NCBI GenBank assembly: GCA_020025235.1
Contig: JAHHSL010000002.1
Span: forward strand, 46,002-110,001
DNA: 64,000 bases
Origin: Ruthenibacterium sp.
GTDB lineage: Bacteria; Bacillota; Clostridia; Oscillospirales; Ruminococcaceae
Reading direction: 5' to 3'
Below, in pieces: positions 9,050 to 17,588 of the stretch (position 1 is the first letter of the stretch; every line of letters starts with the position of its first letter). Under the pieces are notes generated by a model that worked only from the letters and a program-made list of their open reading frames with translations, did not search any database and had not been told where the DNA came from. The position numbers and the translations under genes are program-made.

Positions 9050-9532
9050 TTGGAAAAAGAAATAGTCATGACCTATGCCGGCCTGCGTGCACTTGAAGAC
9101 GAGCTGGAACATTTGAAAACCGTAAAGCGCAAAGAGGTAGCGGAAAAGATCAAAGTCGCCCGCGGTTATGGCGACCTTTCGGAAAACAGTGAATATGATG
9201 AAGCAAAGAACGAACAGGGCCTTATGGAGGGCCGCATCGCTCTTTTGGAAAAAATGCTGAAAAACGCGCGTGTCGTGACGGAGGATGAACTGTCCAACGA
9301 TACCGTCAGCGTCGGCAGCCATGTCCGCATCAAGGACGAGGACGGCGACGAGGACGAGTACGACATCACCGGTTCGGCTGAAGCAGACCCGCTGGAGGGC
9401 AAAATTTCGGATGAATCCCCGATCGGCGCAGCACTGATCGGCCACGGCGTCGGCGACAAGGTGGATATCGCGCTGCCCAACGGTGCAGTGGTCGCTTACG
9501 AAATTATGGAAATCGGCCGTTCTTCGCTGTAA
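9050..9532 (+). CDS. greA: Transcription elongation factor GreA
   Basis: 160 residues. GreA enters the RNA polymerase secondary channel and triggers transcript cleavage in stalled complexes. Seen: N-terminal coiled coil with the tip motif [13 protein letters not shown] near residues 40-52 (the acidic tip coordinates the catalytic Mg) and a C-terminal FKBP-like domain ending MEIGRSSL. I choose TTG 9050 because AAGGAG lies nine bases upstream and the resulting [11 protein letters not shown] matches clostridial GreA starts. ATG 9068 would drop six residues and has no good ribosome site. It is transcribed from a consensus promoter and has its own terminator. Confidence 0.95.
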   Translation: MEKEIVMTYAGLRALEDELEHLKTVKRKEVAEKIKVARGYGDLSENSEYDEAKNEQGLMEGRIALLEKMLKNARVVTEDELSNDTVSVGSHVRIKDEDGDEDEYDITGSAEADPLEGKISDESPIGAALIGHGVGDKVDIALPNGAVVAYEIMEIGRSSL

Positions 9533-9562
9533 AAAGCAGTATAAAACAACGTTTTTTCAAAA

Positions 9563-9590
9563 AGCAGGTGCGAAAGCACCTGTTTTTTTT
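9563..9590 (+). terminator. Terminator of greA
   Basis: GCAGGTGC and GCACCTG stem closed by a GAAA tetraloop, followed by eight T. Confidence 0.92.
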
Positions 9591-9649
9591 GTGCTGTTTG
9601 TGTTATACTGAATAAAGCTAATTTGTAAAAGGAAAAGTGGAGGCTCACT

Positions 9650-11671
9650 ATGGCTAATGAATCAATCGAAATGCAGGGCACTGCCCCGCAGAATGTCGAA
9701 GCCGCTGATCAGGCGAGCGAACAGGAATATAACGAACTGGTAGCGATCCGCCGCGAAAAACTGCGCAGCCTGCAGGAAGCCGGCAACGATCCCTTTGAGC
9801 AGACAAGCTATCCGCAGTCTGACTTTGCGGATGAAGTGAAAGCAAGCTTTGTCGATCTGGAAGAAGGGGAAGAACCGCGCAAGGTCTGCATGGCCGGGCG
9901 TATGATGAGCAAACGTGTTATGGGTAAGGCCAGCTTTGTGGATCTGCGTGATACCACCGGCAATATCCAGCTTTATGTCCGCCGCGACGACGTCGGAACG
10001 GACGAATATACCGCATTCAAAAAGTTTGATATCGGTGATATCATCGGCATCCGCGGCTTTGTGTTCCGCACCAAAATGGGCGAGATCAGCGTGCATGTGC
10101 AGGAAATCGTGCTGCTGAGCAAAAACCTGCTGCCGCTGCCGGAAAAATTCCACGGCCTGAAGGACCGCGAAGCGCGCTATCGTCAGCGCTACGTCGATCT
10201 GATCATGAACCCCGAAGTGCGCAAGACGTTTGAACTGCGCTCGAAGTTCATCCGTCATCTGCGCAATTATCTGGATGACCGCGGCTATATGGAAGTGGAA
10301 ACGCCGGTGCTCAACACGATTTCCGGCGGCGCTGCGGCACGTCCGTTCGTCACGCACCACAATACGCTGGATATCGATATGTACATGCGCATTGCAACCG
10401 AGCTGCCGCTCAAGCGTCTGATCGTCGGCGGCATCGACCGCGTATACGAAGTCGGCCGTATCTTCCGCAACGAGGGCATGGACCCGAAGCACAACCCCGA
10501 GTTCACGTCGGTGGAGCTGTATCAGGCGTACGCGGATTTCCACACCATGATGGACCTTGCGGAAGGCATCCTTTCTTCGGCTGCCATGGAACTGCACGGC
10601 ACCTATGAAGTGGAATGGATGGGCGAAAAGATCAGCCTTGCTCCGGGCTGGCGCCGTCTGACGATGGTGGACGCTGTCAAGGAATATGCAGGCGTTGATT
10701 TCAGCGCGATCACCGATGATGCCCAGGCGGTTGCCGCAGCAAAGGCGATCGGCGTGGAACTGCCCGAAGCGGCTGAACCCACATGGGGCAATGCGCTGTA
10801 TGAATGCTTCGATCAGCGCGTGGAAGAAAAGCTGATCCAGCCGACCTTCATCACGATGTATCCGGTCGAGGTTTCTCCGCTGACAAAGCGCAGCAAGGAA
10901 GACAAGCGCCTGACCGAACGTTTTGAACTGTTTATCTGCCACAGCGAGCTGGCAAATGCATATTCCGAGCTGAACGACCCGATCGACCAGCGCGGACGCT
11001 TTGAAAAGCAGGCCGAACAGCGTGAACGCGGCGATGACGAGGCCGAGATGCTGGACGAAGATTTCATGACCGCACTGGAATACGGCATGCCCCCGACGGG
11101 CGGCATGGGCATCGGCATTGACCGCTGTGTCATGATGCTGACAAATTCTTCCACGATCCGCGACGTGATCCTGTTCCCGACCATGAAGCCCCTGAACAAA
11201 ACGGCAGAAGCAAAAGCAGACGAAAATAAAGAGGCAGCTGCCGTAATCGGCGGCGTGGATGACAAAACAGCATTCTATTTCAACAATGAGCCGATCGACT
11301 TTTCCAAGGTGGAAATCGAACCTCTGTTTGAGGAATTTGTCGATTTCGATACCTTTGCAAAGTCCGATTTCCGTGCGGTAAAGGTGAAGGAATGTTCCGC
11401 AGTGCCCAAGTCCAAGAAGCTTTTGAAGTTTGTTCTGGACGACGGCACAGGCACCGACCGCGTCATCCTTTCCGGCATCCACGATACTTATGAGCCGGAA
11501 GAACTGGTCGGCAAGACGCTGATCGCAATCACCAACCTGCCCCCGCGCAAGATGATGGGCATTGATTCCTGCGGCATGATCATCTCCGCTGTCCACCAGG
11601 AGGAAGGCGTCGAAAAGCTGCACTGCCTGATGGTCGATCCGCATATTCCGGCAGGTGCTAAGCTGTATTAA
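9650..11671 (+). CDS. lysS: Lysyl-tRNA synthetase with C-terminal tRNA-binding (Trbp111-like) domain
   Basis: 673 residues. Class II LysRS charges tRNA-Lys. Order: N-terminal OB-fold anticodon-binding domain (about 70-170), catalytic core with motif 2 (RIFRNEGMDPKHNPEF near 273) and motif 3 (GGMGIGIDR near 490), an acidic/Ala linker, then from about residue 560 an extra OB domain like the MetRS C-terminal/Trbp111 module (KSDFRAVKV, GIDSCGMI). GGAGG lies six bases before the ATG and a -10-like TATACT at 9604. The last 164 codons (from 11180) are duplicated downstream at 13432-13923, so this copy is probably a hybrid whose 3' end was supplied by an inserted element. The reading frame remains intact. 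Confidence 0.94.
   Translation: MANESIEMQGTAPQNVEAADQASEQEYNELVAIRREKLRSLQEAGNDPFEQTSYPQSDFADEVKASFVDLEEGEEPRKVCMAGRMMSKRVMGKASFVDLRDTTGNIQLYVRRDDVGTDEYTAFKKFDIGDIIGIRGFVFRTKMGEISVHVQEIVLLSKNLLPLPEKFHGLKDREARYRQRYVDLIMNPEVRKTFELRSKFIRHLRNYLDDRGYMEVETPVLNTISGGAAARPFVTHHNTLDIDMYMRIATELPLKRLIVGGIDRVYEVGRIFRNEGMDPKHNPEFTSVELYQAYADFHTMMDLAEGILSSAAMELHGTYEVEWMGEKISLAPGWRRLTMVDAVKEYAGVDFSAITDDAQAVAAAKAIGVELPEAAEPTWGNALYECFDQRVEEKLIQPTFITMYPVEVSPLTKRSKEDKRLTERFELFICHSELANAYSELNDPIDQRGRFEKQAEQRERGDDEAEMLDEDFMTALEYGMPPTGGMGIGIDRCVMMLTNSSTIRDVILFPTMKPLNKTAEAKADENKEAAAVIGGVDDKTAFYFNNEPIDFSKVEIEPLFEEFVDFDTFAKSDFRAVKVKECSAVPKSKKLLKFVLDDGTGTDRVILSGIHDTYEPEELVGKTLIAITNLPPRKMMGIDSCGMIISAVHQEEGVEKLHCLMVDPHIPAGAKLY
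11180..11671 (+). repeat. Long direct repeat, copy 1 (3' end of lysS)
   Basis: 492 bases that reappear at 13432-13923 with a constant offset of 2252 and no difference that I could find by eye. The match starts within the ACCATGAAGCCC stretch of lysS (five more bases upstream match with one mismatch) and ends exactly at the lysS stop codon. Flanking sequence on either side is unrelated. Confidence 0.95.
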
Positions 11672-11732
11672 TGATGTACCGTTTTGCTATTCAAAACGGG
11701 ATGTTCCGTAATTCACGGAAACCATAAAAAAC

Positions 11733-11757
11733 TACATCATACATCAAAGTTACATCA
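11733..11757. repeat. Three TACATCA repeats, left end of element
   Basis: TACATCA at 11733, 11740 (directly adjacent) and 11751, 61 bases after the end of the lysS repeat. The adjacent pair recurs at 13299-13312 near the other end. Spacing and placement are like integrase arm-binding sites; this is inference. Confidence 0.55.
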
Positions 11758-11804
11758 AATGATGCCAAACTTTGTGCAGCAAGAAAAAAACGCATAATTG
11801 TGAA

Positions 11805-11838
11805 ATGGGCAATCTCTTGATGGGGTTGCCCATTTTTG
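11805..11838 (+). terminator. Terminator downstream of lysS (element side)
   Basis: ATGGGCAA pairs with TTGCCCAT, followed by TTTTTG. It serves the intact lysS copy. A similarly built terminator follows the displaced copy at 14010. Confidence 0.75.
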
Positions 11839-11910
11839 TTAAAATGCATTTAGAGCAGAGTGTTAACTAAATCAAAATAAACTTAACAGATATATTGTAG
11901 AAATGGAGAG

Positions 11911-12149
11911 TTGAATAATAAGAAAATAATTTTTGGATTACTTTTAGCTGTAATTGGCTGCATGTTTTCAGCTTTTTGATTTTTCTATGCCGTAATGACC
12001 CTTGCGTGTAAAATGGGATAGGCGGATCGCGTGGCGCATTTTTGGATGCAGATTTAACTGTCCCTTTTGTCATTGCAATGCTTGTAATGATTGTCGGTAT
12101 TGTAATTTGTGGAATTGAGGCATTTAGAAAAGATACCCACAACAAATAA
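11911..12149 (+). pseudogene. Remnant of a small membrane protein gene
   Basis: Two hydrophobic stretches are readable in broken frames: KKIIFGLLLAVIGCMFSAF then a stop, and later PFVIAMLVMIVGIVICGIE followed by AFRKDTHNK and a stop. In-frame stops and a frame change separate them. It looks like a two-helix membrane protein that has decayed. The family is not recognised. Confidence 0.45.
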
Positions 12150-12204
12150 AAGTGTCAGACCTATTCTGATTTTCCGAACAGATGAATTTTGAAAGGAGTC
12201 GAAC

Positions 12205-12339
12205 ATGGGCGATCATAAATTTACCTAATGGAAAAAGCCAGGGCTAAAATGGGCTTTTCTGACAGCTGGCATTTTGCAGGGGCTTTTACTTTATGAAAAA
12301 ATTAAAGATTACCAAATGGTCATAAAGGCAGGAATATAA
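12205..12339 (+). pseudogene. Short ORF interrupted by an in-frame stop
   Basis: A good ribosome site (GAAAGGAG) precedes ATG 12205. The frame reads MGDHKFT, then TAA at 12226, and continues open as WKKPGLKWAFLTAG... to a stop at 12337. A single nonsense change probably inactivated a small protein of about 44 residues with one hydrophobic segment. The product is unknown. Confidence 0.45.
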
Positions 12340-12353
12340 AAAAGGAGGACGGT

Positions 12354-12830
12354 ATGTCGAAAAGAAAAAATGGAGTTGTATTACTTCTATGTGTAATTAT
12401 CCTGTTTTTAGGCAGCTATGTTATTGTTTCAGAATGCAGAAATCAGAGAAGAAAAGAAATATTTATTAATGAATCATACTTTCTGCTCAAGGATTTACAT
12501 TCTGAGATAAACGATTATGATATGGGGTCTCTAAAGTTATCTTCAAATTTAAGTGAAATCTTGATGGAATTAGATTTGAGGTGTGTTTTACAAAGCCAAG
12601 AAATGTGGACAGCGTTCTCATATCCCAGGCCAGGGGTATTTGAATTGATAAAATCAAATATTAGCAATGGTGTTTATACACAGGATGAATTGGAAGAGTT
12701 GTCTATGGATATCCAGGTGCTGATTAATGAATTGTCAGATGAAACCGGAAGTGCTGAGAACAGTAATCTCAACTACAAAGAGCTTAATGGTATTTTAGAG
12801 GTTTTCTACAGAAAGTGGGGAACAAACTGA
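12354..12830 (+). CDS. Hypothetical membrane-anchored protein of the lysS element
   Basis: 158 residues, no recognised family. One N-terminal transmembrane segment (VVLLLCVIILFLGSYVIV) preceded by MSKRKNG is probably an uncleaved anchor with the rest outside, or a signal sequence. The remainder is acidic and likely helical. The AAAGGAGG ribosome site is excellent. Base composition is much more AT-rich than the chromosome, and it is the only intact ORF inside the element remnant. It may be passenger cargo. Expression is unproven. Confidence 0.6.
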   Translation: MSKRKNGVVLLLCVIILFLGSYVIVSECRNQRRKEIFINESYFLLKDLHSEINDYDMGSLKLSSNLSEILMELDLRCVLQSQEMWTAFSYPRPGVFELIKSNISNGVYTQDELEELSMDIQVLINELSDETGSAENSNLNYKELNGILEVFYRKWGTN

Positions 12831-12945
12831 TTGTTCTTATGAGCAAAATGGGACTATACAAATAGCAACATCCTAATAAATACATAGCAGTCATGCTCTA
12901 CGGTATGTGGCTGCTTTTATTTTACCAAGAAAGGAGCAGATGCGA

Positions 12946-13219
12946 ATGAAATTAGTATTGGCTGAGAAACCCTCAGTCGCCCAGAGCATTGCAAAGGTGC
13001 TTGGGGCAAACAAGCGTGAAGATAGTTGCCTTGAAGGAAACGGCTACATCGTTGGTTGGTGCGTGGGTCATCTGGTAGAGCTGGCAGAACCGGAAGCCTA
13101 TGATGCCAAGTACAGCAAATGGACACATGCAGACCTTCCAATCTTCCCGATGGGCTGGAAGTATGAAGTGTTCCTCCGGTACAAAGAAACAGTCCGGTAT
13201 CTTAAAAAAGCTCATATAA
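12946..13219 (+). pseudogene. topB: Truncated, frameshifted DNA topoisomerase III (TopB) fragment
   Basis: After AAAGGAG the ATG at 12946 gives MKLVLAEKPSVAQSIAKVLG, the Toprim N-terminus of topoisomerase III as found on integrative conjugative elements. Similarity continues to GWKYEV (residue about 75). Dropping one T at 13171 then restores the expected SSGTKKQ..ILKKLI in the +1 frame up to a stop at 13217. All later domains, including the catalytic tyrosine region, are missing. So there is one frameshift plus a large deletion; it cannot encode an active topoisomerase. The unshifted frame runs on as meaningless sequence to 13287. Confidence 0.85.
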
Positions 13220-13298
13220 TGCTTCTTGATTTTCGGCACGAATTAGATATAATAAGTAAAGTACATGAGGTCAAGAAACATATTTAAGCCCCAAATCG

Positions 13299-13312
13299 TA
13301 CATCATACATCA
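13299..13312. repeat. TACATCA pair, right end of element
   Basis: Two adjacent TACATCA copies in the same orientation as the left-end set. The surrounding 16 bases (TACATCATACATCAAA) match 11733-11748 exactly. Confidence 0.55.
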
Positions 13313-13431
13313 AACCGGTACAGGTCGATGCCGAGAAGTACCGAGGAACACAAAAACGAGGAATATGCAGTCGCATATAGGGCGAAATAGCGGGTTTTGT
13401 TGAGCAGGGTCCTTTTTCAACGAAAATCCCC

Positions 13432-13923
13432 ACCATGAAGCCCCTGAACAAAACGGCAGAAGCAAAAGCAGACGAAAATAAAGAGGCAGCTGCCGTAATC
13501 GGCGGCGTGGATGACAAAACAGCATTCTATTTCAACAATGAGCCGATCGACTTTTCCAAGGTGGAAATCGAACCTCTGTTTGAGGAATTTGTCGATTTCG
13601 ATACCTTTGCAAAGTCCGATTTCCGTGCGGTAAAGGTGAAGGAATGTTCCGCAGTGCCCAAGTCCAAGAAGCTTTTGAAGTTTGTTCTGGACGACGGCAC
13701 AGGCACCGACCGCGTCATCCTTTCCGGCATCCACGATACTTATGAGCCGGAAGAACTGGTCGGCAAGACGCTGATCGCAATCACCAACCTGCCCCCGCGC
13801 AAGATGATGGGCATTGATTCCTGCGGCATGATCATCTCCGCTGTCCACCAGGAGGAAGGCGTCGAAAAGCTGCACTGCCTGATGGTCGATCCGCATATTC
13901 CGGCAGGTGCTAAGCTGTATTAA
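13432..13923 (+). pseudogene. lysS: Displaced duplicate of the lysS 3' end (direct repeat, copy 2)
   Basis: Same 492 bases as 11180-11671, encoding the linker and the complete Trbp111-like tRNA-binding domain. An ATG at 13435 keeps the frame open for 162 residues, but no ribosome site precedes it (CCCCACC) and the catalytic core is absent. It is followed by GC-rich native sequence and a lysS-type terminator, so it is probably the original chromosomal 3' end stranded by element insertion. Production of a free tRNA-binding domain is possible but not supported. Confidence 0.85.
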
Positions 13924-14009
13924 AAACGGCGCTATCCCGAAAACGGTACAAAAGAATATCCTGCGCCCCGCGATAGGGGCGCAGGATGAAAATGGCATCA
14001 TTCCGTAAG

Positions 14010-14039
14010 GGGCAACCTCATTTTGAGGCTGCCCTTTTT
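14010..14039 (+). terminator. Terminator after displaced lysS 3' end
   Basis: GGGCA-A-CCTCA pairs with TGAGG-C-TGCCC, followed by TTTTT. It is probably the ancestral lysS terminator. Confidence 0.8.
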
Positions 14040-14121
14040 AAAAGATTTGCCGGAAACGCATCGAAGAAAATGGAGCCGGATATATCAAACCGCCGGAAAC
14101 ATGCGGAAGGGAGCAATCGAA

Positions 14122-14490
14122 ATGGATATTCAAACGTTTGTTGCAGCCGTTCTGCGGCAGGATGCTGCGGCGATGCGTACATATTTCCACCCGGACGCCT
14201 GCATCAACTGGCATAACACCAATGAGCATTTCACCTTGGAAGAATACATCCGGGCAAACTGTGAATATCCGGGCGATTGGACCGGTGAAATCGAAAGAGT
14301 GATGTACGCGCAGGATACCATTGCAGCGGCGATCCATGTGATAAGCACGGATCATAAAATCTCCTGCCACTGTACTTCGTTCATTCGGCTGGACGGAGAT
14401 AAAATTGCCTGCATGGATGAATACTGGGGCGATGACGGGGATGTACCCCAGTGGCGGAAAGAAAAGCAGATCGGTACGCCGATCAGGTAG
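14122..14490 (+). CDS. NTF2/SnoaL-like domain protein
   Basis: 122 residues. A single cone-shaped NTF2-like domain: early MDIQTFVAAVLRQDA helix, FHPDACINWHNTNE, a central strand region and IRLDGDKIACMDEYWGDDG, then W. This pattern is typical of SnoaL-like polyketide-cyclase/limonene-hydrolase-fold proteins found widely in Firmicutes, usually of unknown substrate. Start 14122 is preceded by GAAGGGAG. In-frame 14023 would add 33 residues with no ribosome site and overlap the terminator region. Confidence 0.75.
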   Translation: MDIQTFVAAVLRQDAAAMRTYFHPDACINWHNTNEHFTLEEYIRANCEYPGDWTGEIERVMYAQDTIAAAIHVISTDHKISCHCTSFIRLDGDKIACMDEYWGDDGDVPQWRKEKQIGTPIR

Positions 14491-14658
14491 AAACGATGCC
14501 GCGCAGATGAAGATATCGGGGCAACCGGCAAAACAGGCGCTGTGTTGGATCCGCGACGGCAGGCAAAGGGGAAACTTTGTGCAAAAGCGCTGCTTCCTGT
14601 TTGCAAAGACGCACAAACACCGCATTGGAAATGTATTAAAGGGTTGAAAAGAGGATTT

Positions 14659-16701
14659 ATGAAAAAAACCACAGCTGCGCAAATAGGAAAATCAAAAAAA
14701 ATATCCTGCATCTTCTGTATTTCCGCATGGGCGGCGGCGGCGCTTTTTGTGCGGCAGAACCTGCTTTTATTTGTTCTGCCGCTTTTTTTGGCTGCACTGG
14801 TCTGCGTGTGCACCGTCAAGGGAAAAATGCACCTGCGCCGCAATGCGGACCCGGCAGAAAGGGCGGCGGCGCTTGTTTTGACATTGCTGGTGCTCCATGC
14901 GGGAATTGACGGCTTTGCAAAAACGTGGATGCCCTCCGGCAAGGCGGCCAGACTGGCGGCAGTGCTTGGAATTTCGACAAAAACCCTGCTGACGTCGATC
15001 GCGGTGTGCGGCGCGGCGATTGCCGCATATGCGGTAAACAGAATCATACAGCTGGGATTTGTTCTGCTTGCGGATAAGCTGGGGGCGGATAAGGGCGGCA
15101 GGGTCGCGCGGAAAATCGCGTTCTGCGTGTTTTTCACGGCGTCGGCCTTTGTATTTGTCGGAATCAGCAGCGATTTTGCTTCTCCTTATAAAATCGTGCT
15201 TGGATTTACGGTGGCTGCGGCAGCTGCGATATCCGGAAAAATGTACGATACCCTGAAAAACCTGCGGCAGAATGTGGAAATCCGCATCGGGATCGTCCTT
15301 ACGGCGGCGGGCATTTGCCGCTGGGCGGGGGTCCGGCTGATGCGGGAAATCATGATACGCGTGCCCGAAGCGGCGCAGAATGAGGGGTACTATACCCGCG
15401 CGGCCGTGATAGCAGGGATTCTTTCCCTGTTTTTTGTGTACTGCTGTCTGAGCGTGTTTGCAGATTTTATGCAAAAGATCGTTGAGGAAAGCGGCGTTTT
15501 TTCCGGCATCCAAAAAGCGGAAATCATACTGTATGGAATTTTGCTGGCACTCAGCATTCTTTTGATCGCACTGGCATTTACAAGGTCAAATGCTTTTTAC
15601 GGTTCGGACGTACAGTTTGATGTCATCTATACAAGCGATTCCGTCTGGCACCAAAGGACGAACAGCTACCTTGCGCTGGCGAATACGGAAAACGATATCC
15701 GACAGCCGCTGTTTGCTGTTTTTGCTGCGCCTTTTGTGGGGATCGCCTATCTGTTCGGCAGCTTTTTCGGGGATACGGTACAGGCGATCTGTGTGGCGTC
15801 CGGTCAGGCGGCGCTGCTTATGCTGACAAACTTCATATTGGCAAAAATGCTCCGGCTTTCCCCGATAAAGCGTATGGGTTTTATGCTGCTGTTCAGTTCC
15901 AGCTACATGTATATTTTGTCGATACTGATGCTGGAACAGTATATCACCGCCTATTTCTGGCTGATTCTGTGTATGTATCTGCTGTGCGAAAAACACAGTG
16001 CAGACAGCTTTGTTATGTGCAGCGCAGGCGGTACACTGCTGACAAGCCTTGCACTGGCACCGTTTTCATCCAAAGAAAAGCCGCACAAAAACTTTGGTGC
16101 GTGGTTTAGGGATATGGTTCGGTGCGGCTGCATGTTTTTGGGGCTGATGCTGCTGTTCGGCAGAACCGATGTTCTGCTTAACAGCTTGAAAAATGTGGAA
16201 AAGCTTGCGCAGTTCACGGGCAAAGAACTGACCTTGTCGGATAAGATTTACCAGTATTTCGGGTATATCCGAAACTGCTTTTTCGCCCCGTATGCGGGCG
16301 TGGATGAAACTACCTATACGCATGCATCCTGGCAGATGAAGCCGATTGCGTCGATCAGTGCAATCGGTGCTGTGATTTTGGCTCTGGTGGTTTTGTGCGT
16401 TGTGCTGGACAGAAAGCGTACCAGTACTCTTGCCGCAGGGGGCTGGATCCTGTTTTCGATGCTGGTGCTTGTCGTGCTGGGCTGGGGCACAAAGGAAAAC
16501 GGGCTGATCCTGTATTCGCTGTACTTCGGCTGGACGCTCCCTGCGCTGCTGTTCCGGCTGGCTGAAATTGTGCAGGAAAAACTGAAGCTGAGGCATTTTG
16601 CGCCGGCACTAGCCGTTGGCTTTTCTGTGATATTGGTCGTACAGAATGTACCGGCTGTGTGGCAGATCGTACAATTTGCGGCACGGTATTATCCTGTGTA
16701 A
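14659..16701 (+). CDS. Polytopic membrane protein, probable GT-C type glycosyltransferase
   Basis: 680 residues, more than a dozen hydrophobic segments. A loop near residue 315-340 (FYGSDVQFDVIYTSDSVWHQ) follows a membrane helix and contains acidic residues, as in lipid-linked-sugar-using GT-C transferases. I could not recognise a specific family. The ATG at 14659 follows AAAAGAGG. 13 bases separate its stop from a UbiA-type gene and a HAD-IB phosphatase follows, so the three form an operon. The inferred role is to transfer a pentose from a polyprenyl-phosphate carrier to an external acceptor, or to flip it. Confidence 0.6.
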   Translation: MKKTTAAQIGKSKKISCIFCISAWAAAALFVRQNLLLFVLPLFLAALVCVCTVKGKMHLRRNADPAERAAALVLTLLVLHAGIDGFAKTWMPSGKAARLAAVLGISTKTLLTSIAVCGAAIAAYAVNRIIQLGFVLLADKLGADKGGRVARKIAFCVFFTASAFVFVGISSDFASPYKIVLGFTVAAAAAISGKMYDTLKNLRQNVEIRIGIVLTAAGICRWAGVRLMREIMIRVPEAAQNEGYYTRAAVIAGILSLFFVYCCLSVFADFMQKIVEESGVFSGIQKAEIILYGILLALSILLIALAFTRSNAFYGSDVQFDVIYTSDSVWHQRTNSYLALANTENDIRQPLFAVFAAPFVGIAYLFGSFFGDTVQAICVASGQAALLMLTNFILAKMLRLSPIKRMGFMLLFSSSYMYILSILMLEQYITAYFWLILCMYLLCEKHSADSFVMCSAGGTLLTSLALAPFSSKEKPHKNFGAWFRDMVRCGCMFLGLMLLFGRTDVLLNSLKNVEKLAQFTGKELTLSDKIYQYFGYIRNCFFAPYAGVDETTYTHASWQMKPIASISAIGAVILALVVLCVVLDRKRTSTLAAGGWILFSMLVLVVLGWGTKENGLILYSLYFGWTLPALLFRLAEIVQEKLKLRHFAPALAVGFSVILVVQNVPAVWQIVQFAARYYPV

Positions 16702-16714
16702 AGAAGGTGAAAGC

Positions 16715-17575
16715 GTGAAACCCTATCTGAAACTGATGCGGGTGCATCACTACATCAAAAATCTTTTGATCTTTGCTGCACTGGCATGCAGCGGGCAGCT
16801 GTTCAGCAGCGGAAAATTCCTGCTGAACCTTGCCGGTTTTGCGGCGTTTTGTCTGGTTTCTTCGATCGTGTACATCATCAATGATATCCGCGACAGTGAA
16901 AAGGACAGGATGCATCCTGTCAAATGCAAACGTCCGATTGCAAGCGGGCAGGTCAGCACAGGCAATGCGTCGATTCTTGCGTCGATTCTTGCCGCAGCGG
17001 CAGCGGGGCTTTCCGTATGGATCGGGGACCCGATGGCAGGCTTGATACTGGCTGTATATTTGCTTATAAATATTGCGTATAGTAATGGGCTTAAGGACGT
17101 TCCGCTGTTGGACATCGTGATTCTGGTTTCAGGCTTCCTGCTGCGTGTGCTGTACGGTTCGATCGTATCCGATATTGTGATTTCAAACTGGCTGTATCTG
17201 ACGGTGCTGGTATTGGCCATGTATCTTTCACTGGGAAAGCGAAGAAACGAATTGAAGCAGCTGGGCGGCGGAAAAACGCGGAAGGTGCTTAAAGCGTACC
17301 CGATCGGATTTTTGGAGCAGGGTATGACGATGTGTCTGACGCTGACAAATGTGTTTTATACGCTGTGGGCTATGGATGATGCAACAGCGGAGCGGTACAG
17401 CAGCGGACGCATGGTGCTGACAGTGCCGATCGTACTGCTCATCACCATGAAATACAGTATGGACGTGGAGGGCGCGTCCGACGGCGACCCGGTCGAGGTT
17501 GTGCTGCATGATGCGGTATTATTGGCTTTGTGCATAATCTACCTTGCCGCTATGATGATGATCCTGTACGCATAA
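16715..17575 (+). CDS. UbiA family, polyprenyl-phosphate phosphoribosyltransferase-like
   Basis: 286 residues, eight to nine membrane helices. Start is GTG 16715, after GAAGGTGA. Motifs resemble the mycobacterial decaprenyl-phosphate 5-phosphoribosyltransferase (DPPR synthase, Rv3806c): NDIRDSEKDRMHP (Asp-rich, metal/diphosphate) followed by KRPIASG, then GKRRNEL, then YSMDVEG..GDPVEVVLHD near the C-terminus. Such enzymes move phosphoribose from PRPP to a polyprenyl phosphate on the cytoplasmic side. Ordinary UbiA (quinone) enzymes lack this exact set. Followed after 13 bases by a phosphatase that could remove the 5-phosphate. Confidence 0.82.
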   Translation: MKPYLKLMRVHHYIKNLLIFAALACSGQLFSSGKFLLNLAGFAAFCLVSSIVYIINDIRDSEKDRMHPVKCKRPIASGQVSTGNASILASILAAAAAGLSVWIGDPMAGLILAVYLLINIAYSNGLKDVPLLDIVILVSGFLLRVLYGSIVSDIVISNWLYLTVLVLAMYLSLGKRRNELKQLGGGKTRKVLKAYPIGFLEQGMTMCLTLTNVFYTLWAMDDATAERYSSGRMVLTVPIVLLITMKYSMDVEGASDGDPVEVVLHDAVLLALCIIYLAAMMMILYA

Positions 17576-17588
17576 AGGGAAATAAGCA

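Larger units (their letters stand above)
11672..13431. mobile_element. Degenerate integrated element inserted in the 3' part of lysS
   Basis: AT-rich segment unlike its GC-rich surroundings, bounded by the two lysS direct-repeat copies. It contains a frameshifted fragment of an ICE-type topoisomerase III, one intact AT-rich small ORF, two broken short ORFs, and TACATCA repeats near both ends that resemble tyrosine-integrase arm sites. No integrase, relaxase or conjugation gene remains. I infer a decayed integrative element. The family cannot be fixed, but the topB fragment is of the kind carried by Tn1549-like conjugative elements. Confidence 0.7.

Noticed and set aside
9591..9649. T-box riboswitch before lysS
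   Set aside because: The spacer to the greA terminator is only about 60 bases; too short for a T-box and no specifier stem or TGGNACC box.
9662..11644. 660-codon open frame on the - strand
   Set aside because: Antisense shadow of lysS; His/Arg/Leu-rich text with no domain.
13435..13923. Free-standing 162-residue tRNA-binding protein
   Set aside because: It is an exact copy of the lysS 3' end with an accidental ATG and no ribosome site, so I list it as a pseudogene rather than a gene.
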